Shown one piece after another: positions 4,901-14,638 of a stretch of DNA of 14,913 bases. The notes under the pieces were generated by a model, which saw nothing but the letters and a program-made list of their open reading frames with translations, searched no databases and was not told where the DNA came from. The stretch comes from an uncultured Collinsella sp. (GTDB lineage Bacteria > Actinomycetota > Coriobacteriia > Coriobacteriales > Coriobacteriaceae). Position numbers and translations under genes: made by a program. Numbering within the stretch: the stretch's first letter is position 1; every line of letters begins with the position of its first letter. The stretch is taken from contig CAAETD010000171.1 of the NCBI GenBank assembly GCA_900758885.1, forward strand, positions 1 through 14,913, read 5' to 3'.

Positions 4901-7615
4901 ATGGCAAAAGTCCGTGTGTCCACCCTGGCCAAAGAGTTCGGCATGACCTCCAAGGAACTGATGGGTCATCTCGCCGATATGAAGATTCCCGCTAAGTCCG
5001 CTTCCTCCACCTTGGAGGACGCCTATGTCGCTATGGTCCGCAAGCAGCTCGCCTCGGTGATCGAGGCCCGCGCTCAGGAAGTCGAGGCCGCCAAGCAGGC
5101 CGAGGAGCAGGCAGCTGCCGCCGAGGAGGCCGCACGCGCCGCCGAGGCCGAGCGCGAGCGCATCGCCGCCGAGAAGGCACGCGAGGAGGAGCGTCGCCAG
5201 TTTGCCGCAGCCCAGGCTGCTGAGGAGGCTGCCCGCGCCGAGGCCGAGGCCAAGAAGAAGGCCGAGCAGGAGCGCCTTGCCCGCGAGAAGGAGGAGGCTG
5301 CCCGCGAGGCCCAGCGCCGCGCCGTTCCCGCTTCCGACTCCGGTTCGCGCTTCCGTTCGCTTCTCGACCAGATTGCCGCACAGGAGACCGTGCTCAAGGA
5401 GAAGAAGGACGCCGAGGACAAGGCCAAGGCCGAGCGCGCCGCCGAGCGCGGTAACCGTCGTGGCGGCAACAACGACCGCCGCGGTGGCCGTCGTAACGAT
5501 CGCAACGCCTCCGACAACAATTCCGAGCGCAACGCCTCCGAGAGCCGTCCGCACAGCCATCGCACCAACGCCAGCAACAACGTCGCTGCCGGCATGGACT
5601 TCCCCAACCCCGATAAGCAGGGCAAGGGCAAGAAGCGCAAGGGCGGTCACAACAACGAAGAGGACCACTACAGCCGCATGGCTCGCGAGGCCGAGGAGTA
5701 CAGCCGCGAGAAGGTGCTCGAGGAGGCTCGTGCTGCCGTCGAGGAGGCCTCTCGCGAGTCCACCGGTCGCCGCAAGAAGCGCAAGGAGAAGCGCGAGCGC
5801 GAGGCTGCCAAGGCTCAGGAGGAGCGCAAGATAGAGGAGGCGCTGGCCCAGGGCGTGAACCCCGAGGACCTCGACGCCATCAAGGTCTCCCAGGGCGTTA
5901 CTGTCCAGGAGCTTGCCGAGGCGCTCGACGTTCCGGCCAACGACATCATCAAGCGCCTGTTCCTGCTGGGTACGCCGCTCACCATGACGCAGTCCATGTC
6001 CGACGACCTCGTTGAGCTCGTTGCCGACGACCTGGGCCGTCAGATCAAGATCATCACCCCCGAGGAGGAGAACACCTTCTCGTTCTATGACGATCCCGCC
6101 GACCTTAAGCCGCGCGCCCCGGTCGTCACCGTCATGGGCCACGTCGACCACGGCAAGACGTCGCTGCTCGACGCCATCCGTCACACCGGCGTTGCTGCCG
6201 GCGAGGCGGGCGGCATTACGCAGGCCATCGGCGCTTCGCAGGTCATGATCAACGACCGCAAGATCACCTTTATCGATACCCCGGGTCACGCCACCTTTAC
6301 GGCTATGCGTGCCCGTGGCGCCAAGGTGACCGACATCGTCATCCTGATCGTCGCCGCTGACGACGGCGTCATGCCCCAGACGGTCGAGTCGATCAACCAC
6401 GCCAAGGCCGCCGGCGTACCCATCGTCGTCGCCGTCAACAAGATCGATAAGCCGGGCGCCAACCCCGACCGTGTGCGTCAGGAGCTCACCGAGTACGGAG
6501 TCATCCCCGAGGAGTGGGGCGGACAGAACATGTTCGTCAACATCTCGGCCAAGCAGAAGATCGGTATCGACGAACTTCTGGAGACCGTGCTGCTCCAGGC
6601 CGACGTACTCGAGCTCAAGGCCAACCCGGACACCTTTGCCTCGGGCAACGTCCTCGAGGCCAAGCTCGACAAGGGCCGCGGATCGGTCGCTACCGTGCTC
6701 GTGACCCGCGGTACCCTGCACGTGGGCGATACGCTGGTCGCCGGCCTTACCTACGGCCGCGTCCGCGCCATGCTCGACCCCAAGGGCCGCGCCGTCACCG
6801 AGGCCGGTCCCTCCGACGCTGTCGAGATTTTGGGCCTGCAGTCCGTGCCCAACGCCGGTGACGAGTTCCGCGTGTTCGAGGACGAGCGCGAGGCACGCGC
6901 CCTGGCCGATGAACGTTCGCTCAAGGCCCGTATCGAGGAGCAGAGCCGCGTCAAGCACGTCACGCTCGAGAACCTCTTCGAGACCATCGCCGACGCTGAG
7001 GTCAAGGAGCTCAACCTGATCATCAAGGCCGACGTCCAGGGTTCCATCGAGGCTCTTCAGGACTCGCTCGACAAGATGGATCAGTCCGAGGTCCGCATCA
7101 ACACGATCCACTCCGCTGTCGGTGCCATCAACGAGACCGACGTCGTCCTGGCCGACGCCTCCAACGCCATCATCATCGGCTTTGGCGTCCGTCCCGACGG
7201 TAAGGCCCGCTCCGCCGCCGAGCGCGAGGGCGTCGAGATCCGTTGCTACGACGTCATCTACAAGTGCCTCGAGGAGCTCGACGCCGCCCGTATCGGCATG
7301 CTCAAGCCCACCGAGGTCGAGGTCGCCACGGGTACCGCGACTGTCCTGGACACCTTCAAGGTGCCCAAAGTCGGTATCGCCGCCGGTGTCCGCGTCGAAG
7401 AGGGCGAGATCGCCGCGACCGATTCCGTGCGTCTGGTGCGCGACGGCATCGTGGTCTTCAACGGCAAGATCGCCTCGATGCGCCACTACAAGGACGAGGC
7501 CAAGAGCCTCAAGAGCGGTTCCGAAGGCGGCATTGGTCTGGAGAACTTCCAGGACATCAAGCCCGGCGACCAGATCGAGGGTTACCGCATCGACCAGGTT
7601 GCCCGTACCGAGTAG
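4901..7615 (+). CDS. infB: Translation initiation factor IF2
   Basis: IF2 is the GTPase that places fMet-tRNA on the 30S subunit and promotes 50S joining. The 904-aa product has: a first IF2_N domain (about 1-50); a long Ala/Glu/Arg charged segment (about 50-180), probably helical; an Arg/Gly/Asn-rich basic stretch (about 183-235); more charged helix; and a second IF2_N domain (about 320-385). The G domain then follows with G1 GHVDHGKT (413-420), G3 DTPGH (459-463), G4 NKID (513-516) and G5 SAK (549-551). Beta-barrel, C1 and C2 domains complete it. In C2 the pocket positions are altered: V830 replaces the usual Cys of IAGC, R861-H862 replace the usual Lys-Arg before Tyr-Lys, and G876 replaces the Cys of ECG; Y863, K864, E875 and G877 are kept. 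ATG 4901 has AGGTGA 6 bases upstream. It lies 91 bases after nusA and 11 bases before rbfA. Confidence 0.97.
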   Translation: MAKVRVSTLAKEFGMTSKELMGHLADMKIPAKSASSTLEDAYVAMVRKQLASVIEARAQEVEAAKQAEEQAAAAEEAARAAEAERERIAAEKAREEERRQFAAAQAAEEAARAEAEAKKKAEQERLAREKEEAAREAQRRAVPASDSGSRFRSLLDQIAAQETVLKEKKDAEDKAKAERAAERGNRRGGNNDRRGGRRNDRNASDNNSERNASESRPHSHRTNASNNVAAGMDFPNPDKQGKGKKRKGGHNNEEDHYSRMAREAEEYSREKVLEEARAAVEEASRESTGRRKKRKEKREREAAKAQEERKIEEALAQGVNPEDLDAIKVSQGVTVQELAEALDVPANDIIKRLFLLGTPLTMTQSMSDDLVELVADDLGRQIKIITPEEENTFSFYDDPADLKPRAPVVTVMGHVDHGKTSLLDAIRHTGVAAGEAGGITQAIGASQVMINDRKITFIDTPGHATFTAMRARGAKVTDIVILIVAADDGVMPQTVESINHAKAAGVPIVVAVNKIDKPGANPDRVRQELTEYGVIPEEWGGQNMFVNISAKQKIGIDELLETVLLQADVLELKANPDTFASGNVLEAKLDKGRGSVATVLVTRGTLHVGDTLVAGLTYGRVRAMLDPKGRAVTEAGPSDAVEILGLQSVPNAGDEFRVFEDEREARALADERSLKARIEEQSRVKHVTLENLFETIADAEVKELNLIIKADVQGSIEALQDSLDKMDQSEVRINTIHSAVGAINETDVVLADASNAIIIGFGVRPDGKARSAAEREGVEIRCYDVIYKCLEELDAARIGMLKPTEVEVATGTATVLDTFKVPKVGIAAGVRVEEGEIAATDSVRLVRDGIVVFNGKIASMRHYKDEAKSLKSGSEGGIGLENFQDIKPGDQIEGYRIDQVARTE

Positions 7616-7626
7616 GGGGTAGCGCT

Positions 7627-8037
7627 ATGAAGCAAACGCAGGCAACCCGCCGTCTGGGCGAGCAGCTTCGCGAGAAGCTCGGTTATATCCTGCTCTTTGA
7701 GGTTTCCGATCCGCGTCTCGACCTGGTTACTTTGACTGCGGTCGAGGTCGCGGTGGACCGTTCGTTCGCGCGTGTGTACGTGTCGTGCGATGCGAGCCGC
7801 TACGACGAGGTCATGGAGGCGCTCGCTAGCGCCAAGGGCCGTATTCGCAGCCTGTTGGCTCGCTCGCTCGATTGGCGTGTCACGCCCGAGCTCGATTTTC
7901 GCATCGATCGCTCGACCGATGAGGCCGAGCGCATCACGCGTGCGCTGGAAAACGTTCCCGCCACGCTTGCGATCGAAAAGGACGAGGACGGCTATCCGAT
8001 AGCGGATGCCGCCCAGGAGGCAGCTTTAGATGACTAA
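7627..8037 (+). CDS. rbfA: Ribosome-binding factor A
   Basis: RbfA binds the 30S subunit during late 16S rRNA maturation and cold adaptation. The 136-aa product has the single KH-like RbfA fold: an N-terminal helix (QATRRLGEQLREKLG), the SDPRL motif (27-31), the strand with VEVAVDRSFARVYVS (39-53), the ASAKG kink (67-71) and the RVTPELDFRID strand (84-94). A short acidic tail follows. ATG 7627 was chosen because the protein begins at the conserved helix and a G-rich site (GGGGG, 7616-7620) lies 6 bases upstream. Longer in-frame starts would lie inside infB. The gene starts 11 bases after infB and overlaps nrnA by 8 bases. Confidence 0.95.
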   Translation: MKQTQATRRLGEQLREKLGYILLFEVSDPRLDLVTLTAVEVAVDRSFARVYVSCDASRYDEVMEALASAKGRIRSLLARSLDWRVTPELDFRIDRSTDEAERITRALENVPATLAIEKDEDGYPIADAAQEAALDD

Positions 8038-9073
8038 TTTCGCCGACCTCGCCTCGTGCGAGTCTGCAGATATTCAGCGACGCATCCTCGAGCTCATCGA
8101 GGGTGCGTCCTCCATTGCGATTTCGGGACATACTTCTCCCGATGGCGATGCCTTGGGCTCCGTGTTGGGTCTGGGCCTTTCGCTCATGAAGTTTTTTCCC
8201 AACAAGGACATTGCGCTGCTGCTGGCAGACGATGACCCGGTTCCTCGCATCTACCGCTTTATGGAAGGCTCCGATCGTCTGGTGCCGGCATCTACGTACA
8301 CCGGCAATCCGGACCTGTTCATCTCGGTGGACGTGCCGGTCGTCGAGCGCCTCAATAATTCCGCCGAGGTGCTTCGTCGCTCCAAGCATGTGGTGTGCTT
8401 CGATCACCATCCGGCTCGCGAGGAGTTTGCCGAGCTCAGCCTGAGGCGCGTCGAAGCTGCAGCCTGCGCTATGATCATCGACCGCTTCTTGGATAATTGT
8501 GGCATTGTCGCCCGTGATGACGTCGCGACTTGCTTGCTGTGCGGCTTGGTGACCGACACCGGTCGTTTCCAGTACCAGAACGCTGATGCTGCTGCGTTCC
8601 ATGCGGCCTCGCGACTGGTTGCCCACGGTGCCGATCCGGCGCGTGTGGCACTCGAGGTATATCAGAGCATGCGCGTTGAGTTTTTGCACCTCAAGTCCAT
8701 CGTTATGGGCCGCATCAAGACGGTGGCCCACGGGCGCGTCGCGTATAGCTATGCGTACCAGAGTGACCTTGAGGCTTGCGGTGTCACCTCGGATGAGTGC
8801 GATGGCCTGGTTGACGTGGTGCGCTCGGTGATGGGCGTGGAGGTCTGCCTGTTCCTGAAGGGTATCGAGGGCGATACCAAGGTGCGTGGCAACCTGCGCT
8901 CCAAGGGCGACCTCGATGTGTCCGAGATTGCTGCCAACTTTGGCGGTGGCGGGCATCATGCCGCCGCCGGCTTTTCCAACAACGGAACAATTCGCGAGAC
9001 GCTCGCCGTGGCACTTCCCATGCTGGCCGAGCTGGTAGGGGAGGATCCCGCTTCGGTGACCGTCGAGCTTTAA
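8030..9073 (+). CDS. nrnA: DHH-family oligoribonuclease / pAp phosphatase
   Basis: NrnA-type enzymes degrade very short RNAs to mononucleotides and dephosphorylate 3'-phosphoadenosine 5'-phosphate. The 347-aa product shows the DHH metal site: HTSPDGDALGS (34-44, with H34, D38 and D40), D101 in SVDVP, the DHH triad (125-127) in CFDHHP, and D176 in LVTDTGRF. The DHHA1 substrate domain follows, with GGGGHHAAAGF at 305-315. The start has AGGAGG (8015-8020) 9 bases upstream and overlaps the end of rbfA by 8 bases, suggesting coupled translation. The rbfA-nrnA-truB order is common in Gram-positive bacteria. Family assignment is firm; the exact substrate preference is inferred from the family. Confidence 0.9.
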   Translation: MTNFADLASCESADIQRRILELIEGASSIAISGHTSPDGDALGSVLGLGLSLMKFFPNKDIALLLADDDPVPRIYRFMEGSDRLVPASTYTGNPDLFISVDVPVVERLNNSAEVLRRSKHVVCFDHHPAREEFAELSLRRVEAAACAMIIDRFLDNCGIVARDDVATCLLCGLVTDTGRFQYQNADAAAFHAASRLVAHGADPARVALEVYQSMRVEFLHLKSIVMGRIKTVAHGRVAYSYAYQSDLEACGVTSDECDGLVDVVRSVMGVEVCLFLKGIEGDTKVRGNLRSKGDLDVSEIAANFGGGGHHAAAGFSNNGTIRETLAVALPMLAELVGEDPASVTVEL

Positions 9074-9088
9074 CTTTTTGGATGGTAC

Positions 9089-10021
9089 ATGGCTCGTCGT
9101 ACGCCTTCACAACTGAATATGCTGCTCGCCGTCGATAAGCCGGTGGGATGCACGTCCCACGATGTGGTCTCGCAATGCCGACGCGCTCTCCATGAGCGGC
9201 GCGTCGGCCATGCCGGCACGCTCGACCCCATGGCGTCGGGTGTCATGGTGGTGGGCGTGGGTCAGGCCACCCGTCTGCTGGGCATGCTTACCCTCGATAC
9301 CAAAAGCTATGTCGCCGACATTTCGTTTGGCGCCGAGACCAATACCGATGACGCGGAGGGCGAGGCCGTTCGCGCGGTGGCTGTTGCCAACGAGCTCCGC
9401 GATCCTGCCTATGCCCGTGAGCGCTTAGCCGCTATGCTGGGCCCTCAGATGCAGGTTCCGCCGGCGTTTTCGGCTATCTCGGTCAATGGCGTTCGCGCCT
9501 ACAAGTCTGCTCGCGAGGGCAATGCGGTGGACCTACCTCCGCGCCCCGTCGAGGTCTATGCCGCTGACCTGATCGCCGTGGGCGGCGAAGGTGATACGTG
9601 TGTGTGGACCGTGGCGTTCTCGGTGAGCAAGGGCACCTATATCCGTGCGCTCGCTCGCGACCTGGGCCGCGCTTGCGATAGCGCCGCGCATATTTCCGCG
9701 CTGCGCCGCACGGCCTCCGGTGTTGTTTCCATTGGCGCCTGTCATGCGGTCGATGAGCTTTCTCCCGAGTCCGCGGCTGGCTTTGCCCTGGATCCCATTG
9801 CGGCCCTGGGCGCCACACGTGTTGACTTGCCGGGCAATTTTGCCGACGACCTGCTCTGCGGCCGACGCATTCCCGTTGAGCGTGCGCTTGCCGATTTCGA
9901 TTCCTCGAAGGCGCCGTTTGCGTTGGTGCTCGATGGGGGACTCAAGGCGCTCGCCCGCATTGAGGGCGGCCGCTTTGTCATGGAGCACGTGTTTCCGCAG
10001 GCAATCGGCGGTGTTCGATGA
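9089..10021 (+). CDS. truB: tRNA pseudouridine(55) synthase TruB
   Basis: TruB converts U55 in the T-loop of tRNAs to pseudouridine. The 310-aa product has the family N-terminus (LLAVDKPVGCTSHDVV, 12-27), the catalytic motif GHAGTLDPMASG (40-51) with nucleophile D46, the TKSYVADISFGAETNTDD segment (71-88), VPPAFSAISVNGVRAYK (123-139) and KGTYIRALARDLG (181-193). A C-terminal segment (about 220-310) probably forms the TruB_C/PUA-like part. ATG 9089 has only a weak site (GGATGG at 9080-9085, 3 bases away). ATG 9119 would give the more typical short N-terminus but has no site. The gene starts 15 bases after nrnA and its stop overlaps ribF in ATGA. Confidence 0.95.
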   Translation: MARRTPSQLNMLLAVDKPVGCTSHDVVSQCRRALHERRVGHAGTLDPMASGVMVVGVGQATRLLGMLTLDTKSYVADISFGAETNTDDAEGEAVRAVAVANELRDPAYARERLAAMLGPQMQVPPAFSAISVNGVRAYKSAREGNAVDLPPRPVEVYAADLIAVGGEGDTCVWTVAFSVSKGTYIRALARDLGRACDSAAHISALRRTASGVVSIGACHAVDELSPESAAGFALDPIAALGATRVDLPGNFADDLLCGRRIPVERALADFDSSKAPFALVLDGGLKALARIEGGRFVMEHVFPQAIGGVR

Positions 10022-11025
10022 TGTTGTCCGCTCGCGAGCTCGCGCGTGTCTTTTTCGCGGGCGAGTCGGACGAGGCTCGCATCGTTGCTGCCGATACGTT
10101 TGATGAGTGTGAGCACTTGGGTGCCGCTTCAATCGCCATTGGCGTGTTCGACGGCGTTCACCGTGGACACCAGGAACTCATCGAAGCGCTTGTCCGTGAT
10201 GCCCGTGCCCATGACTGTAAGGCGGTCGTGGTTACCTTCGATCCCGACCCGGACGTTGTGGTGAGCTCTTCGCCCGCTCAAAAATTGATGACGACGGCCG
10301 ACCGTCTGCATGCCTTGGCTCAAACCGGGGTCGATGCGGTGGTGGCCGTTCCTTTTACGCCTGAGGTTGCGGCACTCGACCATGTTGGTTTTCTCTCGCT
10401 GGTGTCGCGTCTGGTCGACATTCGTTCGATTCGCGTTGGCAGCGACTTTAGGCTGGGTCGTGGCGGTGCTTCTGGTGTTGCCGAGATGCGCGCCTGGGGT
10501 TCCGAGCACGGCGTTGACGTGTATGGTCACGACCTGCTTTGCGAGGGCGGTGAGGCCATTTGCGCCACCCGCATTCGTCATGAGCTGGGGCAGGGCCATG
10601 TGGAGCTTGCTGCTGAGTTACTCGGCCGCCCGTATATGGTGCGTGGCGGTGTTATTCGCGGCCGTCACGAGGGTTCTGGCATGGGCTTTCCCACGGCAAA
10701 CCTGCAGGTTCCCGACGGCATTCAGGTGCCTGCCGATGGCGTGTATGAGGGTCTGGTGCTGGTCAACGACATCGTGTGGCCCGCTGCCGTTAACGTCGGA
10801 CTTCCGCCAACGTATGCCGACGATGCGGCATCTGCGCATCTCGAGGCTAACTTAATTGGTTATACGGGCGACCTGTATGGCGCCTCCGTTTCGCTGGCGT
10901 TTACGCGCTGGCTGCGTCCCTCGCGTGTGTTCGATTCGCTGGATGAGTTGATCGCGACCGTCGAGGGTAATATCGAAGATATTCGTCACAACTTGGGCGA
11001 TCAGGGGGTGAGTATCCGTGATTAG
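10018..11025 (+). CDS. ribF: Bifunctional riboflavin kinase / FMN adenylyltransferase
   Basis: RibF phosphorylates riboflavin to FMN and adenylates FMN to FAD. The 335-aa product has the N-terminal adenylyltransferase domain with GVFDGVHRGH (42-51), TFDPDP (73-78) and GSDFRLG (141-147). The position of the usual SSTRIR signature reads CATRIR (182-187). The C-terminal kinase domain has GMGFPTANL (221-229), NVGLPPTY (259-266) and the segment with E276 and GDLYG (284-288). The T-R-I-R residues are kept, but both signature serines are replaced. The start is ATG 10018 in the ATGA overlap with truB; ATG 10021 directly after is an alternative of one residue. Its end overlaps dnaG by 8 bases. Confidence 0.94.
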   Translation: MMLSARELARVFFAGESDEARIVAADTFDECEHLGAASIAIGVFDGVHRGHQELIEALVRDARAHDCKAVVVTFDPDPDVVVSSSPAQKLMTTADRLHALAQTGVDAVVAVPFTPEVAALDHVGFLSLVSRLVDIRSIRVGSDFRLGRGGASGVAEMRAWGSEHGVDVYGHDLLCEGGEAICATRIRHELGQGHVELAAELLGRPYMVRGGVIRGRHEGSGMGFPTANLQVPDGIQVPADGVYEGLVLVNDIVWPAAVNVGLPPTYADDAASAHLEANLIGYTGDLYGASVSLAFTRWLRPSRVFDSLDELIATVEGNIEDIRHNLGDQGVSIRD

Positions 11026-13126
11026 CGATGAGGAAAAAGACCAGGTACGCGCTGCGTCCGACCTGGTTGCCATCGTGCAGGAAACGGTCGAGCTCAAGCC
11101 TCGCGGCCATGAGTTTTGGGGCTGCTGCCCCTTTCATGGCGAAAAGACGCCGTCCTTCCACATTATTCCCGCCACGCAGGTGTGGCATTGCTTTGGTTGC
11201 GGCGAGGGTGGCGACGTTTTCACGTATATCATGAAGCGCGAGAACCTGAGCTTTCCCGAGTCAATCCGTTACTTGGCCGATCGCGCGGGTATTGAGCTGC
11301 ATGACACCGGAGATCGCCGCGAGCGCGGCACCAAGCGTGCCCGCATCTACGATCTGTGCGCCGAGACCGCCCAGTTCTACCACACCATGCTCATGCGCGG
11401 TAAGGACGGCCGTCCGCGCGAGTACTTTGCCAGCCGCGGCATGGGCGGCGACGTCTGCCGCCGCTACTGCCTGGGCTTTGCACCGGGCCGTAACGCGCTG
11501 GTGTCGCACCTGTCCCAGGCGGGTTTTACCCCGCAGGAGATGATCGACGCCAACGTTGCCGTGAGTCGCGGGCGCGGGCAGCTTGCCGACCGCTTTTACG
11601 ACCGCGTGATGTTCCCCATCTTTGACGAGCAGGGTCACAACATTGCCTTTGGCGGTCGCATTATGGGCGACGGCCAGCCTAAGTATCTCAACACCGCCGA
11701 GACGAGTGTGTTTCATAAAAAGCGAAACCTCTACGGCTTTAATTGGGCCAAGGAGTTTATCGTCGCGCAGGATACCGCCATCGTGGTAGAGGGCTATACC
11801 GATTGCATCGCCTGCTGGGAGGCGGGGATTAAAAACGTTGTCGCCACGCTGGGCACCGCCCTCACGGAGCATCACGTCAAGACGCTCACTCGCTTTGCCA
11901 AGCGCATCGTGTATATGTTCGACGGCGATGCAGCGGGCCAGAAGGCCGCCCGTCGCGCGATTCAGTTTATCGAGCAGGATTCCATGGACCTGCGCTGCGT
12001 GGTGCTCCCCGACGGCAACGACCCCATGGAGTTCATCACCGCACATGGTGGCGAGGCACTGCAGACGCGCATCGACGCTGCCGAGCCGCTTATGGACTTT
12101 GTCTACCGTTCGCTGCAGGAGTCGAGTGACATCACAACGCCGGGCGGTCGCGCTAAGGCGCTGGAAGATGCGCTGACGCTTATCTATCCGTTGCGCAACA
12201 GCTATATGATCGACACGTACTTTATCCAGATTGCCGATCTGCTGGGTTTGGATCTGGAGACGGTGCGCGCGAGCTCGGGTCGTGTGTTTCGCGATGTCGC
12301 CAAGCGCGAGGATGCGGATCGACGTCGTGAGCAGAACTATGAGCGCCAGCGGGCACAGACTGAGCGGTCCGGTAGCGCGGGCGGTCGGGCGTCGGGTTCT
12401 CGCGATGCCGGTCGCGGTGCTTGGGCATCGGGCGCGACGCCGCCGGTGTCCGCGCCGGTCGAAGAAGAGCCGTACGACTACGTCCCGCTCGATGCCTACG
12501 GCGCCGCGCCCGTGGAGGTCGTCGACGACCTGCCGCCGATCGATGTGCCTGATGGTATGGGCGCTGTGCCTGTGGCTGACGGTTCGGGCGCACCGGCTGC
12601 GGCGGCGCCGATGGTTCTTACCGATCTTGAACGCAAGTCCTTGGCAGGGGAGCGCGAGCTGTTGACGATGCTCACGAGCTACCCCGACCTGTTCCGCACG
12701 TATGCCGACCGCATCTGCTCCATCGAGTGGGTTGACCCGCGTCACGAGTCCATTGCATGGGCCGTTCTGGCAACGCCGCCGGGAACCGATCCTGCAGCCT
12801 GCATGGATGCGGCGCGCTCAGTGTGTCCCGATGCGGCAACGCTTGTGAGTGCCGGGCGCATCTCCGCGACGAGCAAGCACCCCACCGAGACGAACATCGT
12901 GTTTATGCTTGATACGCTTGAGCTCTACACCATCAAGCGTCGCATGCGTGCCGCACAGGCCAAGCTGCGCCAGGACCGTTCACTCGATGATGAGGCCCGT
13001 CGCGCGCTGACCGTGCAGGCCGCGCAGGATTCGCAACGTCAACGCGAACTGCAAAAGTCGATCGGCGGCGTGGCGGACCCGTTCCGTTTGATCGGCCTGG
13101 AGGCCGCGGGCACCGAACAAGCCTAG
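11018..13126 (+). CDS. dnaG: DNA primase
   Basis: DnaG synthesises RNA primers at the replication fork. The 702-aa product has the CHC2 zinc domain (C37, H40, C58 and C61 in CPFHGEKTPSF and CFGCGEGGDVF) and the polymerase core with the TOPRIM motif VEGYTD (E258) and FDGDAAG (D302, D304). It is longer than typical primases (about 580-640 aa). A low-complexity linker rich in Arg, Ser and Gly, then Pro, Asp and Ala (about 430-531) separates the core from the C-terminal helicase-binding domain (about 532-702). The start is GTG 11018, chosen because GGGGGTG (11004-11010) lies 7 bases upstream and the product begins at the conserved N-terminus. It overlaps ribF by 8 bases, so translation is probably coupled. 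This places primase inside the nusA-infB operon, directly before rpoD. Confidence 0.96.
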   Translation: MISDEEKDQVRAASDLVAIVQETVELKPRGHEFWGCCPFHGEKTPSFHIIPATQVWHCFGCGEGGDVFTYIMKRENLSFPESIRYLADRAGIELHDTGDRRERGTKRARIYDLCAETAQFYHTMLMRGKDGRPREYFASRGMGGDVCRRYCLGFAPGRNALVSHLSQAGFTPQEMIDANVAVSRGRGQLADRFYDRVMFPIFDEQGHNIAFGGRIMGDGQPKYLNTAETSVFHKKRNLYGFNWAKEFIVAQDTAIVVEGYTDCIACWEAGIKNVVATLGTALTEHHVKTLTRFAKRIVYMFDGDAAGQKAARRAIQFIEQDSMDLRCVVLPDGNDPMEFITAHGGEALQTRIDAAEPLMDFVYRSLQESSDITTPGGRAKALEDALTLIYPLRNSYMIDTYFIQIADLLGLDLETVRASSGRVFRDVAKREDADRRREQNYERQRAQTERSGSAGGRASGSRDAGRGAWASGATPPVSAPVEEEPYDYVPLDAYGAAPVEVVDDLPPIDVPDGMGAVPVADGSGAPAAAAPMVLTDLERKSLAGERELLTMLTSYPDLFRTYADRICSIEWVDPRHESIAWAVLATPPGTDPAACMDAARSVCPDAATLVSAGRISATSKHPTETNIVFMLDTLELYTIKRRMRAAQAKLRQDRSLDDEARRALTVQAAQDSQRQRELQKSIGGVADPFRLIGLEAAGTEQA

Positions 13127-13195
13127 ATGTTGTGGTCAACCAGCGTATTCTCGCCTATATCCAGTCTTCTTTTTGGGTATAGACGTCAATGTGTG

Positions 13196-13204
13196 TGCTA
13201 AAGT
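13196..13204 (+). promoter_or_regulatory. Probable extended -10 promoter for rpoD
   Basis: TGC (13196-13198) followed by TAAAGT (13199-13204) fits an extended -10 promoter. A weak -35 candidate (TTGGGT, 13173-13178) sits too far upstream, with a 20-base spacer. Transcription would start near 13211. No terminator follows dnaG, so rpoD may be read both from this promoter and from the upstream operon. Confidence 0.5.
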
Positions 13205-13224
13205 ATTGAGTCCTGTGGACTATG

Positions 13225-13231
13225 AAGGGAG
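13225..13231 (+). promoter_or_regulatory. rpoD ribosome-binding site
   Basis: AAGGGAG lies 5 bases before GTG 13237. It overlaps the in-frame ATG at 13222, which itself has no site upstream. It therefore decides for the GTG start. Confidence 0.8.
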
Positions 13232-13236
13232 AATCT

Positions 13237-14586
<1,350 letters not shown>

Positions 14587-14594
14587 TCAAGCAA

Positions 14595-14630
14595 GAGGCG
14601 CCCTCAAGCACATCCGCTTGGGGGCGCTTT
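14595..14630 (+). terminator. Terminator after rpoD
   Basis: Arms 14595-14608 and 14617-14630 pair over 14 bp, with three G-U pairs, around an 8-base loop (CACATCCG). The T run is short (14628-14630). It begins 8 bases after the rpoD stop and probably ends the whole operon. Confidence 0.8.
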
Positions 14631-14638
14631 CATGTAGA

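Noticed and set aside
4862..7486. 874-codon open frame on the minus strand opposite infB
   Set aside because: It is low-complexity Gly/Leu/Val sequence produced by the antisense of GAG/GCC/GAC codons in infB, with no recognisable family.
7243..7626. N-terminal extension of rbfA
   Set aside because: It lies out of frame within the C-terminal domain of infB; RbfA homology begins at ATG 7627.
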